Shown here one piece after another: positions 1-7,995 of a stretch of DNA of 36,209 bases. A model generated the notes under the pieces. It saw nothing but the letters and a program-made list of their open reading frames with translations, did no database searches and was not told the DNA's origin. The position numbers were made by a program, and so were the translations under genes. The DNA lies in NCBI GenBank assembly GCA_017415485.1, contig JAFQGP010000060.1, forward strand, positions 1 to 36,209, written 5' to 3'. Each line of letters begins with the position of its first letter. Position 1 is the first letter of the stretch. This stretch comes from Clostridia bacterium (lineage in GTDB: Bacteria; Bacillota; Clostridia; Oscillospirales; CAG-272).

Positions 1-336
1 GTTTCATAAATACACAGTGATTTCATTTATGTTGACTTTAGAATGAGCGAACAAAGTGGTTTAACTTTAGTATTACGGTTATTCACATCAAACTCCACCG
101 TACAGGCACCGCGCCGCCCCTTGTAAATGGGGGGGCGGCACGAGATCCTTCGGGCGTATATGCCTGCGGGCACGCCCTCAGGATGACATCGTTTTTTCTT
201 GCAGGGGCTTCGCCCCTGCCCCCCATTTGTATGTGCGAACATAGCTTTCTGCTTTTGTACATACTGCTATATAATAATTTACGATATAAGTTTGTCCGTG
301 GTCTAATCCAAGAGTTCAAGTTCACGACTGATTCTG
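1..336. other. Non-coding spacer downstream of the sensor kinase gene
   Basis: No convincing gene is visible here. Short frames exist on both strands but they lack ribosome sites and run through palindromic DNA. The left third is AT-rich and featureless. The middle (113-219) holds a compact hairpin element listed separately. The right end (220-336) is AT-rich with no clear U-tracted terminator for the minus-strand operon that ends at 337. Confidence 0.6.
113..219. repeat. Multi-hairpin palindromic intergenic element
   Basis: Three inverted repeats occur in about 105 bp. GCCGCCCC at 113-120 pairs with 132-139. ATCCT at 145-149 pairs with AGGAT at 180-184 and encloses an inner GGGCGT/ACGCCC pair at 152-157 and 172-177. 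GCAGGGGC at 201-208 pairs with 212-219 across a TTC loop. None is followed by a clear T-run, so a simple terminator is unlikely. The layout resembles a small dispersed palindromic repeat (REP or MITE-like); copy number elsewhere in the genome cannot be seen. Confidence 0.5.
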
Positions 337-1398
337 TTATTTTTCAATTTCCGCAACGAAGCTGAACCAGCCTTCGTCGTAGTCGTAGGAATACTCGGCG
401 CCGAGGTTGTCGAGGGTGTTGCAGACGCTCATAAGTCCAAATCCGTGGCTGAGGGGGTCGGTCTTCGAGGTGGCGATCCTGCCGTTTTCGATCCGCACGG
501 GATTTGAGGTGTTGCGGATCGAGATATAGAGCCCTTCATCATCAAGGATGCTGCAAATGATCTCGCGGTAGCCGTCGACGCGGCGGCAAGCCTCGATGGC
601 GTTGTCCCAAAGGTTGGTCAGCACCACGACAAGCGAATCTGACGGGATATCGATGCCCGAAAGATCGTTCACCTGAACCTGCACAAGTATCTCGCTTTCT
701 TGCGCAAGCTGATACTTTTGGTTCAGTATGACGTCCACCACGGGATGGCGCGAGTTGACGCCCATTATGTGCATCGAGCGGTTCTTTTTGAGCTTATCGA
801 GATAATCGCAAGCCGCCTCGGTTTCGTTGTGCCTCAGCAGGTCGCCAAGCACCTGCAGATGGTGCTCGAACTCGTGCGTGCTCTTTCTTTGCAGGCGGTA
901 GTTCTGCTCGAGCGCGTTCATGCTTTCCTTTTGCAGCTCCATGTGCTGCTTGAGAAGGAGCGCGTCGATGTCGGCTTCCGTGCGGTTGCGACCGATGAAC
1001 TCGGTTGCGCTCAGGACCAGAACCAACGCGCAGGGCAGTGCTTTCCCCGCCGCGAGGATGAGGTAATATGCCATACCCTCATAGTCTGCGGCAAAGATCG
1101 AAAACGCTTTGTCGGTTATAAACGGCACGCCCAGTGCAACGGTCAGCAGCCCAAACCCGTGCGAGCCGTTTTCGCCGTATGCGAAAAGCAGAAGGAGGGT
1201 CGCCATTAAAAGAAACACAAAATAACTATAAAGCCCGGGAAAATCAAAGAACCCGAAAACAGAAGTTATCAGCCAGGCAAACACAAGCAGGCTGAAATAT
1301 TCGATCCCGTGAACCCGCGGCTCAAGCAGACGCCTGAAAAGCAAATGAAGAAAGCATATATGCAAAGCCGAAAACAAGGGAATAAAAAGAAAGTTCAT
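337..1398 (-). CDS. GHKL (AgrC/CitA-type) sensor histidine kinase
   Basis: Membrane sensor kinase of 353 aa, presumed to phosphorylate the LytTR regulator encoded just upstream. The first 130 residues are hydrophobic with several membrane segments. A coiled linker follows (about 140-172), then the phospho-acceptor helix with a THEFEHHLQVLGDLL stretch (His175, 179 or 180), an N-box around TNLWDNAIEA (261-270) and a G-box HGFGLMSV (318-325). This arrangement fits HATPase_c_5/AgrC-like kinases. An upstream in-frame ATG at 1491 would lie inside the regulator gene. The ATG at 1398 shares one base with the regulator's TAA (TAATG), which indicates translational coupling and decides the start. Signal unknown. 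It is the last gene of the minus-strand corrinoid operon. Confidence 0.88.
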   Translation of the reverse strand: MNFLFIPLFSALHICFLHLLFRRLLEPRVHGIEYFSLLVFAWLITSVFGFFDFPGLYSYFVFLLMATLLLLFAYGENGSHGFGLLTVALGVPFITDKAFSIFAADYEGMAYYLILAAGKALPCALVLVLSATEFIGRNRTEADIDALLLKQHMELQKESMNALEQNYRLQRKSTHEFEHHLQVLGDLLRHNETEAACDYLDKLKKNRSMHIMGVNSRHPVVDVILNQKYQLAQESEILVQVQVNDLSGIDIPSDSLVVVLTNLWDNAIEACRRVDGYREIICSILDDEGLYISIRNTSNPVRIENGRIATSKTDPLSHGFGLMSVCNTLDNLGAEYSYDYDEGWFSFVAEIEK

Positions 1399-2156
1399 TA
1401 TCTGAATCCCTTCCACAGCATATATTTTTGCTTTTGCGCGGAATAACTGCGTTCGCTTGCGGGCAGAACCGTGCCGTCGAGCAGAATGCATTCGCGGCTA
1501 CGGTATTTTCCGATATAGCGCATATTCACAAGATAGCTGTTGTGGATCCGCAAAAATCCGCATTTTTCAAGCTGATCTGCAAGGCTCGAAAGCGAGGCGT
1601 TGAGAGAATGCGTTCCTTCTTTTCTGTGAACAAGGACCTCGTGATCGTACACTTCCATATACGAAACGTCGTCAAGCGGGAACTCGATGACGGAATCGCC
1701 GTCGGACATACTGAAAAATTCGCGATCTTCTGCCATTTGCTCGACCGCCTGCAGGATATAGCGCTCGAGCACGTTGTTTCTGTTACGCTTGAGGATATAG
1801 CGGAACGCCTGGACCTCGTAACCCGCGGGGGCATAGTCGATAAAATTTGTCACGAAGAACAGCATTGCTTTTTTGTTTACCCCACGCAGACGGCGCGCGA
1901 TGTCGATGCCGTTGTAATCCTCGCCCTCAAAGTCGATGTCAAGGAACGCCATATCACAGGAGGCAAATATACTTTCGGGGATATATTCGGCGCTGTTGAA
2001 GGTGAAGAGTTCCGATTTCAGATTCAATTTTTCAAAAGCTTCTATGATCTCGGCGCGGAAAATATTCAAAAAATCCGCGTCATCGTCGCAAAGAACGACA
2101 CGGATGCTGTTCTGCCCGATATTCGTTCTGCGGATCTGCCATTCGGTCATTGCCAT
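1398..2156 (-). CDS. LytTR-family response regulator
   Basis: Two-domain regulator of 252 aa. The REC domain covers about residues 17-140, with an acidic pocket CDDD near 23-26, the phospho-acceptor aspartate in AFLDIDF (Asp73) and a conserved lysine near 123. The C-terminal part (about 150-252) is a LytTR DNA-binding domain with MEVYDHEVLVHRKEG and the signature FLRIHNSYLVNMRYI. A TTG start at 2180 is possible, but the ATG at 2156 has an AAGGAAG ribosome site about 8 nt upstream and is preferred. It lies 16 nt after the RACo-like gene and overlaps the kinase gene by one base, so both probably belong to the corrinoid operon. LytTR regulators usually bind paired direct repeats; none was assigned confidently here. 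Confidence 0.9.
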   Translation of the reverse strand: MAMTEWQIRRTNIGQNSIRVVLCDDDADFLNIFRAEIIEAFEKLNLKSELFTFNSAEYIPESIFASCDMAFLDIDFEGEDYNGIDIARRLRGVNKKAMLFFVTNFIDYAPAGYEVQAFRYILKRNRNNVLERYILQAVEQMAEDREFFSMSDGDSVIEFPLDDVSYMEVYDHEVLVHRKEGTHSLNASLSSLADQLEKCGFLRIHNSYLVNMRYIGKYRSRECILLDGTVLPASERSYSAQKQKYMLWKGFR

Positions 2157-2172
2157 ACGATCACTTCCTTTT

Positions 2173-3669
2173 TTATTCAAACATCATACCCATCATAAAG
2201 TGCTCGGAAAAAGAGGCGTTTGTTGAAAGCTCGAGGGTCTTGGCGTTGCTTGCCAATGCGCTCGCCCTCTTTCGCATTTCCGAAGCAAGAAGCAGCATCG
2301 AGGCTCCTTCGAGGGCGGCATTGCCGACTGTTTCCGAGTTTTCCGCGAGAGCGCGCGGGAGAAGGCCTATCCTTGCGGCACTTTTTTTGTTCAGATAATT
2401 GCCGAAGCCGCCGGCGATATAAAGTATTGCAACGTCCTCGGGATCGAGCCCGGCGCTTTCAAGCAGGGTCAAAAGTCCCGCACATATCGCGCTTTTGGCA
2501 AGCTGGAGCATTCGGATATCACGCGACGTGAGCGAAACTTCGCCAAGGATGAAGGGGTCTTCCTCCAAAGCGCCGGTTTCGTCCATGATCTCGCAATCAA
2601 GCAGACATGCCGCGGCATCAACAAGTCCGCTTCCGCAGATGCCGACTGCCTTTCCGCCGCCAATGACGTGTGTATACGGCGCGCCGTTGAGCAGACTCAC
2701 CTTGTCGATCGCGCCCTCTGCACCGCGCATACCCATCGAGATGCCAACGCCCTCGAAGGCGGGGCCGGCGGCTGTCGAGCAGACGGTGAGGCGGTTTTCG
2801 TGCCACACTGCCATTTCGCCGTTCGTTCCGATGTCGACGAGCATTGCGGCATCGCGCTCGCAAAGTCCGGTTGCCAGCAGAGCGCAAACGGTATCGGCGC
2901 CGACAAATGCCGAGATGCAGGGTGGGAGATAGATCTTTGCTTCGGGTGAAAGGACGGACAGATCAAGCTCGCTCGCCTTTATCACCTCGCCGAAAAGGCG
3001 TTTTGCCTCGAACGGCGCGTGCGAAAAAGGCTCTGTGTCCTCGAGGGTCAGAAGCGAAAGCATGACGGTGTTGCCCGTTATGACGGCCGATTCGATTTTT
3101 TGTGCATCAACTTTTGCGATCGATGCAAGTTCTGCAAGAATATCGCAGAGTGCCACGCGGATCGAATCTGCCAGAGCCTGCGCGTTACCGCCGAGAGCGG
3201 CTTCGATCCTTGAGATAACGTCCGCGCCGAATCCCGACTGCGGATTGAGCCGCGAGGTCTCGGCAAGGAGGTTGCCTTTTGCATCATACAGACGCGCCGC
3301 CAGAGTGGTGGTGCCGATATCGACCGCCGCGCCGCAGCACTCAAATGTCGGATCAAGCTCAAATCCGACCTGTTTACCGCCCGTGACGATCTGCGCCGAA
3401 GCGGCTGAGCCGAGGCTTTTGAGCTCGCAGTCGCCCTCGGCGAAGGTACAGCAGGAAAGGCGAATGCCGTCAGCGAGCTCTTTGCCCGACAAAAGCTCGC
3501 GCTCCGCTTCGCTCGGCGGAGAGAGCTTGCCGCTTGCAAAGACCTTGCATTTTCCGCACTTGCCGTGACCGCCGCAGGGCTTTTCGCCCGCAATTATTTC
3601 TGAAAGAGGCGAGCCCATGCGCGCGGAGCGCGGCTCGCCGTTTACTGTGACATTAATTAATTCATTCAT
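2173..3669 (-). CDS. RACo-like ASKHA protein with N-terminal 2Fe-2S domain (corrinoid reductive activator)
   Basis: Likely reductive activator of corrinoid proteins. In characterised RACo proteins, ATP use by an ASKHA domain plus an iron-sulfur centre re-reduces inactive Co(II) to Co(I). The N-terminus is ferredoxin-like, with Cys32, Cys38, Cys41 and Cys73/74 (PCGGHGKCGKC). The ASKHA core shows a phosphate-1 motif VDIGTTTLAARLYD (about 117-130), a second MLVDIGTNGE motif, GSGLVDAA and a C-terminal IAGGFGNYLNKKSA adenosine motif. At 498 aa it is shorter than the roughly 600-aa Carboxydothermus protein, so a linker region may be reduced. Its ATG overlaps the stop of the DUF2284 gene by 8 bp, and two corrinoid proteins are encoded in the same operon, supporting the role. 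Confidence 0.88.
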   Translation of the reverse strand: MNELINVTVNGEPRSARMGSPLSEIIAGEKPCGGHGKCGKCKVFASGKLSPPSEAERELLSGKELADGIRLSCCTFAEGDCELKSLGSAASAQIVTGGKQVGFELDPTFECCGAAVDIGTTTLAARLYDAKGNLLAETSRLNPQSGFGADVISRIEAALGGNAQALADSIRVALCDILAELASIAKVDAQKIESAVITGNTVMLSLLTLEDTEPFSHAPFEAKRLFGEVIKASELDLSVLSPEAKIYLPPCISAFVGADTVCALLATGLCERDAAMLVDIGTNGEMAVWHENRLTVCSTAAGPAFEGVGISMGMRGAEGAIDKVSLLNGAPYTHVIGGGKAVGICGSGLVDAAACLLDCEIMDETGALEEDPFILGEVSLTSRDIRMLQLAKSAICAGLLTLLESAGLDPEDVAILYIAGGFGNYLNKKSAARIGLLPRALAENSETVGNAALEGASMLLLASEMRKRASALASNAKTLELSTNASFSEHFMMGMMFE

Positions 3670-4216
3670 TTTCTTTGAAAAGCACCGCGCCGAAATAGGT
3701 GACGGTGTTCTGCCCGTTGATGTATTTCATGTCAGCCGCCGCGGCGAGGCGCGACACGTTGAAGCCATACGCCTCAAGCGAAGCCATTGCCAGATCGGGA
3801 TAGCGGCAGGGCTCATCGATGCGCTTGGCGCAGACCTTGCAAACTCCGCAACCGCCCGCACCGAGGTGGAGCGCCTTTTCGATCCCCGCATTGCGAAAAA
3901 CCGAGCGGAGCTTTTGGGAAACGGGATAAAACGCCTTTTTCGCGGCGACCATTCCCTCGAAATCGAAGCTATCCTCAAGCTCGGAGACGGTTTGGTACAC
4001 GAGCGCGTAATCGTATTCACGAACCTCCGCCATCAGCGCGTCGATATCTCCGACGTCGGGCGGGCACATATAGCATTTTCCGTAAACTCCGCAACCGTTC
4101 GAGGCGCAGATGTCGCGAAAAACGCGGTCGAGTTCGATCTTATCCGTTGTTATTACATTTGCCTTGTACGCGCCGAGGGCAAGTGCTTCGGCGATCAGCT
4201 TATCAAACTTTTCCAT
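3662..4216 (-). CDS. DUF2284 cysteine-rich (metal-binding) protein
   Basis: Small protein of about 184 aa that I recognise as a DUF2284-type predicted metal-binding protein. It has two cysteine clusters: NGCGVYGKCYMCPP near residues 40-53 and GGCGVCKVCA with EPCRYP about 65 residues before the C-terminus. These could hold an iron-sulfur cluster or zinc. No biochemical role is established to my knowledge, but such genes often sit beside UroD/corrinoid methyltransferase genes, as here. Three in-frame starts are possible (TTG 4237, ATG 4225, ATG 4216). None has a strong ribosome site; 4216 gives a family-like start (MEKFDKLIAEA) and a 14-bp overlap with the preceding gene, consistent with coupling. 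A role in electron supply to corrinoid activation is inference. Confidence 0.8.
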   Translation of the reverse strand: MEKFDKLIAEALALGAYKANVITTDKIELDRVFRDICASNGCGVYGKCYMCPPDVGDIDALMAEVREYDYALVYQTVSELEDSFDFEGMVAAKKAFYPVSQKLRSVFRNAGIEKALHLGAGGCGVCKVCAKRIDEPCRYPDLAMASLEAYGFNVSRLAAAADMKYINGQNTVTYFGAVLFKENE

Positions 4217-5207
4217 AATATTCATCAAAAGCGGCAAAAAATGCCTTTATGTTCTCCCAGGGGGTCATGGGCGGGATGTCACAACCCGAGGAAAGCAGGA
4301 AATTTTGATATTTCGAGCATTTTTCGAGCAGAGCGAGCGTCGCCTCGCGAACCTTTTCGGGAGTTCCCATACGAAGGATGCCCGCGGGGTCGATGTTGCC
4401 CATAACGAGCGTATCGGCGGGGACCTTTTTGATAATATCCTCTTCCATATCAACAGCGTTGCCGAAATGGTATGCCGCCGCGCCCGTCGAAAGGATCGAA
4501 TCGAGCATTCTCGGCACGTTGTCGCCGCAGTTGTGGTAGATGACGAGGAAATTATCGTCCTGAACCGCATCGACGATCTTTTTGACGTAGGGCGAGGAAA
4601 ATTCTTCCTCGAGCGTCGGCGAAAGCAGACCCGAAACGGGCTCCGCCATCACGATTCCCGATGCGCCCGCCGCCTTATACGCCTTTGCATACTCGATGAG
4701 GAACGCCGTTGACTTTTCGAGCACGACGTGGACCATGTCGGGATCGTCATAGCAATCCATCATGATCTCGGTGACGTCGAGAAGTCTTGCCGCGAGCGAA
4801 AAGGGACCGATGATGCCCGCAAAAACGGGGCGGTCAGTGATATTTTCGACGGCTTTTTTGACGGCTTCGATATAAATACCCGTTCTGCCGCTTCCAACGG
4901 CGGGAACGGCGAGAGCCTCTGCCTCATCCTCATCGGTAACGAGTCTGCCCTTGACGGTGGGCACTTCGTCCTCCGAGAAGCTGACAGTCGCGCCAAAGGC
5001 TTCCGCCTCGAGCGAGAGGTCCATAAAGCTGACCGATGCAGATGCATCGACCGCCTCTGCCACCGCCTGCATTCCGCGCGCCTGGAGCTCGCTCGACGAG
5101 ATCAGCTCGCGGACGCTGACGCCGAGAAGGCTGACCGAGGGGAACGAGAGCAGGGGCATCGGCTTTTTACACTGTTGGGACTTGAGTCCTTCGATCCAAT
5201 TTTTCAT
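4203..5207 (-). CDS. MtaA/MtbA-like UroD-family corrinoid methyltransferase
   Basis: UroD-fold methyltransferase, 334 aa. It carries the zinc-thiol signature of MtaA/MtbA/CmuA enzymes: His225-x-Cys227 in IYHNCGDN and a distal Cys309 in SSGCDIPPMTPWENI. An acidic residue in MAEP (Glu189) and GNIDPAG (270-276) also match. In methanogens such enzymes move methyl from a corrinoid protein to coenzyme M; in bacteria the acceptor varies and cannot be read here. The start is one nucleotide after the stop of the previous UroD gene, with no clear ribosome site, so translation is probably coupled. It could act as the second methyltransferase of the system, or as a substrate-specific one. Confidence 0.85.
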   Translation of the reverse strand: MKNWIEGLKSQQCKKPMPLLSFPSVSLLGVSVRELISSSELQARGMQAVAEAVDASASVSFMDLSLEAEAFGATVSFSEDEVPTVKGRLVTDEDEAEALAVPAVGSGRTGIYIEAVKKAVENITDRPVFAGIIGPFSLAARLLDVTEIMMDCYDDPDMVHVVLEKSTAFLIEYAKAYKAAGASGIVMAEPVSGLLSPTLEEEFSSPYVKKIVDAVQDDNFLVIYHNCGDNVPRMLDSILSTGAAAYHFGNAVDMEEDIIKKVPADTLVMGNIDPAGILRMGTPEKVREATLALLEKCSKYQNFLLSSGCDIPPMTPWENIKAFFAAFDEYYGKV

Positions 5208-5208
5208 T

Positions 5209-6333
5209 TTACACTCTTATCTTCTTGATTTCTTCGGCATAGTACTGCACAAGCTCGAATTTCGAGCCGGGCATAAGTCTGTGGTCGGGACAAGGAATGA
5301 AACCGCCGAGGTCGAAGAGGCGCTTGAGTCGCTCGAGTTCGGCATCTACCGCCGCCTTGTCCTTGCGGAACTCGGTCTTATCCATACCGCCGACGCCGAG
5401 GATCTCCTTGCCGTATTTCTTGCGCGCGGGCTCGAACTGATCGCCCCACACGCCGACCTCGATCGGGAACAGGACGTTTACGCCCGTTTCAAGCCAAGTG
5501 GGGATGAGTTTTTCGGTCACGCCGTCACAGTCGAGAGAAATAATGTCGATTCCGTACTTATGAAGCAAGTCGTTTCGCTTTTTGTAGTGCTTACGGCAGA
5601 GCTCGTCGAACACCTCGGGCGAGAGAAGCGGACCGCTCTTGAAGCAGATATCTTCCCAATAGTGAGCGAAATCGAATTTCAACCCTGTTTTGAGCGCTGT
5701 TTCAACGCATTTATACTGCATCTCCGCATAGGCGTCCACGATATCAGCAAAAAGCTCTTCATCCTCATCGTACATAAGGTAGCTCATACCCATAACGGTC
5801 GTAATATCGCGGATATCACCGAGAACGCTTCCGACTCTGAGTCCTATCGGGGCATCGTACTCGAGTTTTCCGTTATACTGTCTGATAAGATCCTCGCTCT
5901 TGGCACGATCCTCCGAATACTGCATTTTCGGCAGAAAGAACTCCTCGAAGGCTTTTCTGTCCTTGAGAAGATAATCGTCCTCCGAGGGGATCGAAACGAT
6001 TCCGGGCTTGAATTTTTCAATTACGCCCTTGTCGGTGAGCACTCTTTGAGAGCCGTCGGGAAGGGTCTCGATGACCTTTCTTTGAAAAGCGGGATAAAGT
6101 CCCAATTTTGGGTACACGCAATTATGCCAGGTGCAATCCCAGCCGATGATCTTGTCAAGCTCTGCCTGTACCGGAGAGCCATCGTGGACGGCACCCTTTG
6201 CCATTTCCATAGAAATATGTCCCTGCTCTGCCCATTCGACGAGCAGTTCTCCCCAATAGCCGAAATGCACGGCGGGGATGCGGTCGGTATCCTTATAATG
6301 AAGGATATTCATACAACGTTCGCGTGTTGTCAT
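5209..6333 (-). CDS. UroD-family corrinoid-dependent methyltransferase (substrate side, inferred)
   Basis: UroD-superfamily protein, 374 aa, opening with a typical N-terminus (MTTRERCMNILHYKDTDRIP). It lacks the His-x-Cys motif of its downstream neighbour. Instead it has FAHYWEDIC (222-230), SLDCDG (266-271) and a C-terminal PCPDHRLMPG (347-356), which is the pattern of the bacterial branch that includes O-demethylase-type methyltransferase I. It probably moves a methyl group from a methylated substrate to the corrinoid protein; the substrate is unknown. A GGGAGG ribosome site sits about 9 nt before the ATG. The first 51 bp are duplicated, with a 4-base deletion, at 8121-8167, indicating a rearrangement at this gene's start. 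Confidence 0.82.
   Translation of the reverse strand: MTTRERCMNILHYKDTDRIPAVHFGYWGELLVEWAEQGHISMEMAKGAVHDGSPVQAELDKIIGWDCTWHNCVYPKLGLYPAFQRKVIETLPDGSQRVLTDKGVIEKFKPGIVSIPSEDDYLLKDRKAFEEFFLPKMQYSEDRAKSEDLIRQYNGKLEYDAPIGLRVGSVLGDIRDITTVMGMSYLMYDEDEELFADIVDAYAEMQYKCVETALKTGLKFDFAHYWEDICFKSGPLLSPEVFDELCRKHYKKRNDLLHKYGIDIISLDCDGVTEKLIPTWLETGVNVLFPIEVGVWGDQFEPARKKYGKEILGVGGMDKTEFRKDKAAVDAELERLKRLFDLGGFIPCPDHRLMPGSKFELVQYYAEEIKKIRV
6283..6333 (-). repeat. Direct repeat copy A (start of intact UroD gene)
   Basis: The first 51 bp of the intact UroD gene match 8121-8167 almost base for base: two substitutions plus a 4-base gap. Both copies have the same orientation and bracket the AraC-corrinoid segment, with an offset of 1834 bp between the two ATG codons. 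Confidence 0.8.
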
Positions 6334-6351
6334 TATTATGTCCTCCCAATA

Positions 6352-6984
6352 CTATTTGCAAAATTCAACAGCAGCATCTGCCGCGCTTGCTGCATCTACC
6401 GTGTAGCAATCCGCGCCAATCTCGTCGCAGTATTCCTGCGATACGGGTGCGCCGCCAACCATAATTTTCACTTTATCGCGAATACCCGCAGCCTCAGCAG
6501 CCTTTACAACCTCTTCCATTACGCCCATAGTAGTGGTCAAAAGAGCCGAACAGCATATAACCTGACAATTTTGCTCGATCGCGGTCTGAACGAACATTTC
6601 GGGTGAAACGTCGGTTCCGAGGTCAACGACTTCAAGCCCCTTGCCTTCCATCATCATTTTTACAAGATTCTTTCCTATATCGTGAAGGTCGCCCTGAACA
6701 GTTCCAATACAAACTTTGCCCGTCGCAACAACACCGTTTGCTGCGAGGTAAGGCTTAAGTATCTGAGCGCCCATATTCATGGCACGAGCCGCTACCAAAA
6801 CTTCCGGGACATATATTTCATTGTTCTTGAATTTCTCGCCTATAACGCTCATACCTGCAAGAAGTCCGTCGTTGAGTATCTGATTGGGATCTGCCCCCTC
6901 GTTGATAGCCTGCTGTACAAGCTCCTTAACTATCTTCGCTTTTCCCTTCTGAAGATTTTCCGAAATATCGCATAAAAGAACCAT
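6352..6984 (-). CDS. Possible internally initiated corrinoid protein (copy A)
   Basis: Alternative product of the fusion frame, starting at the internal ATG 6984: 210 aa, exactly the length of the free paralogue at 9414-10046 and about 87% identical to it by hand count (28 differences). A methyltransferase corrinoid protein carries a methyl-cobalt intermediate between UroD proteins; the GDLHDIGKN motif supplies the lower-ligand histidine. The AAAGGAG site 8 nt upstream is stronger than many true starts in this window, so independent translation is plausible. Whether this is the main product, or the fusion is also made, cannot be decided from sequence. Confidence 0.65.
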   Translation of the reverse strand: MVLLCDISENLQKGKAKIVKELVQQAINEGADPNQILNDGLLAGMSVIGEKFKNNEIYVPEVLVAARAMNMGAQILKPYLAANGVVATGKVCIGTVQGDLHDIGKNLVKMMMEGKGLEVVDLGTDVSPEMFVQTAIEQNCQVICCSALLTTTMGVMEEVVKAAEAAGIRDKVKIMVGGAPVSQEYCDEIGADCYTVDAASAADAAVEFCK

Positions 6985-7890
6985 GATTTTTTCTCCTTTG
7001 AATATATTACTGTTTTTATTTGTTTTTCCGTGAGTCAGTTTTGTTGACTGCCGATATTCGTTTGGTGTCATGCCCATGTGAGAATTGAAGTTTTTATAAA
7101 ATGAAGGAAGATCGCGCAATCCACATTCTTTGACGATCTCCTCGATAGTAAGCTCGCTTTCTCTCAAAAGCCGGCATGAGTATTCGATTCTGACTGAACG
7201 TAAATATTCGGTAAATCTTTTTCCTGTCAGTTCTTGGAATATCCTGCTCATGTGAGCCTTACTGATACCAATTGTTTCTGAAATCGATCCAAGAGTAAGA
7301 TCAGCATTGCTGCAATTATTTTTTATGATCTCTATTGCCGTCAATACAACGCTCCACTCCTTCGGAGATACTGAGGATATATTCTTTATTGAACTATCTA
7401 TATAACGCTCAACATCAATCAACATCAACAAAAGATTGCTACTCACTGCATTCTGCCATGATTGTCTTTTTTCTGAAATTTCTTTCTCAATCGTATCAAA
7501 TAAAGAGCGTATCTTCTCAAACATAGACTTGTTCAACATTGCATACGCAGTTACAGAACCGTCTTTGAAAAGTCCATTACAGTATCTAAGCTTTTCGGAC
7601 ACCGAATCATCTTTATCAGGAAAAAAACGCAGTTGCCGAACGGTAAGTGTCTCTATCTCATTTTCAAGAAAAAATCTATGCGGTATATTTGACGGTGTTA
7701 TGAATATATCTCCCACCTTGCAAGGAATTGCCTGATCGAGAACACAGTTAATACCGTTTCCTGCAATAACCATACTTATTTCAAAATAATCATGTGTTTG
7801 AATATCCATCCATGCCTTTTCAGGTTCATAAACCTTTTCGCATGAGAATATCTCGTGATAGACGATCAAATTACTTACATCATTCGCCAT
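6352..7890 (-). CDS. AraC-family regulator fused in frame to a corrinoid-binding protein
   Basis: One open frame of 512 codons joins two recognisable proteins. Residues 1-285 are an AraC-type regulator: an N-terminal cupin-like sensor (HDYFEISMVIAG, residues 33-44; TPSNIPHRF near 65-73) and a double HTH ending GMTPNEYRQ (273-281). A roughly 20-residue linker follows. Residues 303-512 are a methyltransferase-associated corrinoid protein with a helical cap and the DLHDIGKN base-off cobalamin motif, then SALLTTTM and GGAPV. Met303 (ATG at 6984) is preceded by a strong AAAGGAG at 8 nt and corresponds to the start of the free paralogue at 10046. The region may therefore yield a fusion, a free corrinoid protein, or both. 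AraC genes normally stop about where the linker begins. Codon use is more AT-rich than in neighbouring genes. Confidence 0.85.
   Translation of the reverse strand: MANDVSNLIVYHEIFSCEKVYEPEKAWMDIQTHDYFEISMVIAGNGINCVLDQAIPCKVGDIFITPSNIPHRFFLENEIETLTVRQLRFFPDKDDSVSEKLRYCNGLFKDGSVTAYAMLNKSMFEKIRSLFDTIEKEISEKRQSWQNAVSSNLLLMLIDVERYIDSSIKNISSVSPKEWSVVLTAIEIIKNNCSNADLTLGSISETIGISKAHMSRIFQELTGKRFTEYLRSVRIEYSCRLLRESELTIEEIVKECGLRDLPSFYKNFNSHMGMTPNEYRQSTKLTHGKTNKNSNIFKGEKIMVLLCDISENLQKGKAKIVKELVQQAINEGADPNQILNDGLLAGMSVIGEKFKNNEIYVPEVLVAARAMNMGAQILKPYLAANGVVATGKVCIGTVQGDLHDIGKNLVKMMMEGKGLEVVDLGTDVSPEMFVQTAIEQNCQVICCSALLTTTMGVMEEVVKAAEAAGIRDKVKIMVGGAPVSQEYCDEIGADCYTVDAASAADAAVEFCK
6993..6999 (-). promoter_or_regulatory. 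Ribosome binding site inside the AraC-corrinoid frame
   Basis: AAAGGAG on the minus strand, 8 nt before the ATG at 6984. It is read through as codons of the linker, so it is both coding sequence and a candidate internal start signal. Confidence 0.75.
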
Positions 7891-7933
7891 TAACGTACCA
7901 CCTCACGATTATCATTAGTTTTCCTGACAACAA

Positions 7934-7960
7934 ACTTTAACGAAAAACTGCAGTTAAACT
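7934..7960. promoter_or_regulatory. Candidate operator upstream of the AraC gene
   Basis: ACTTTAAC (7934-7941) and GTTAAACT (7953-7960) form an inverted repeat with one mismatch, and AACTGCAGTT (7946-7955) is a perfect palindrome between them. The pair lies at about +1 to +27 of the predicted transcript, a position suited to repression or autoregulation. Assignment to the AraC protein is inference. Confidence 0.4.
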
Positions 7961-7966
7961 ATATAT

Positions 7967-7995
7967 ATTATATCTTTTTTAACTCACCTTGTAAA
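7967..7995 (-). promoter_or_regulatory. Sigma-A promoter for the AraC-corrinoid gene
   Basis: On the minus strand TTTACA (7990-7995), a 17-bp spacer and TATAAT (7967-7972). The predicted start near 7960 leaves a leader of about 70 nt, too short for a cobalamin riboswitch. It could drive the whole set from 7890 to 337. Confidence 0.65.

Noticed and set aside
201-219. Intrinsic terminator for the minus-strand operon
   Set aside because: On the minus strand the stem is followed by an A-rich, not T-rich, stretch and lies more than 100 nt beyond the stop.
1399-1491. Upstream start (ATG at 1491) for the sensor kinase
   Set aside because: It would overlap the response regulator by 94 bp and add a non-hydrophobic leader before the first membrane segment; the TAATG junction at 1398 is a better start.
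4951-6606. 551-codon plus-strand open frame
   Set aside because: It is antisense to two UroD genes with clear family motifs, has no ribosome site, and its translation resembles no protein family.
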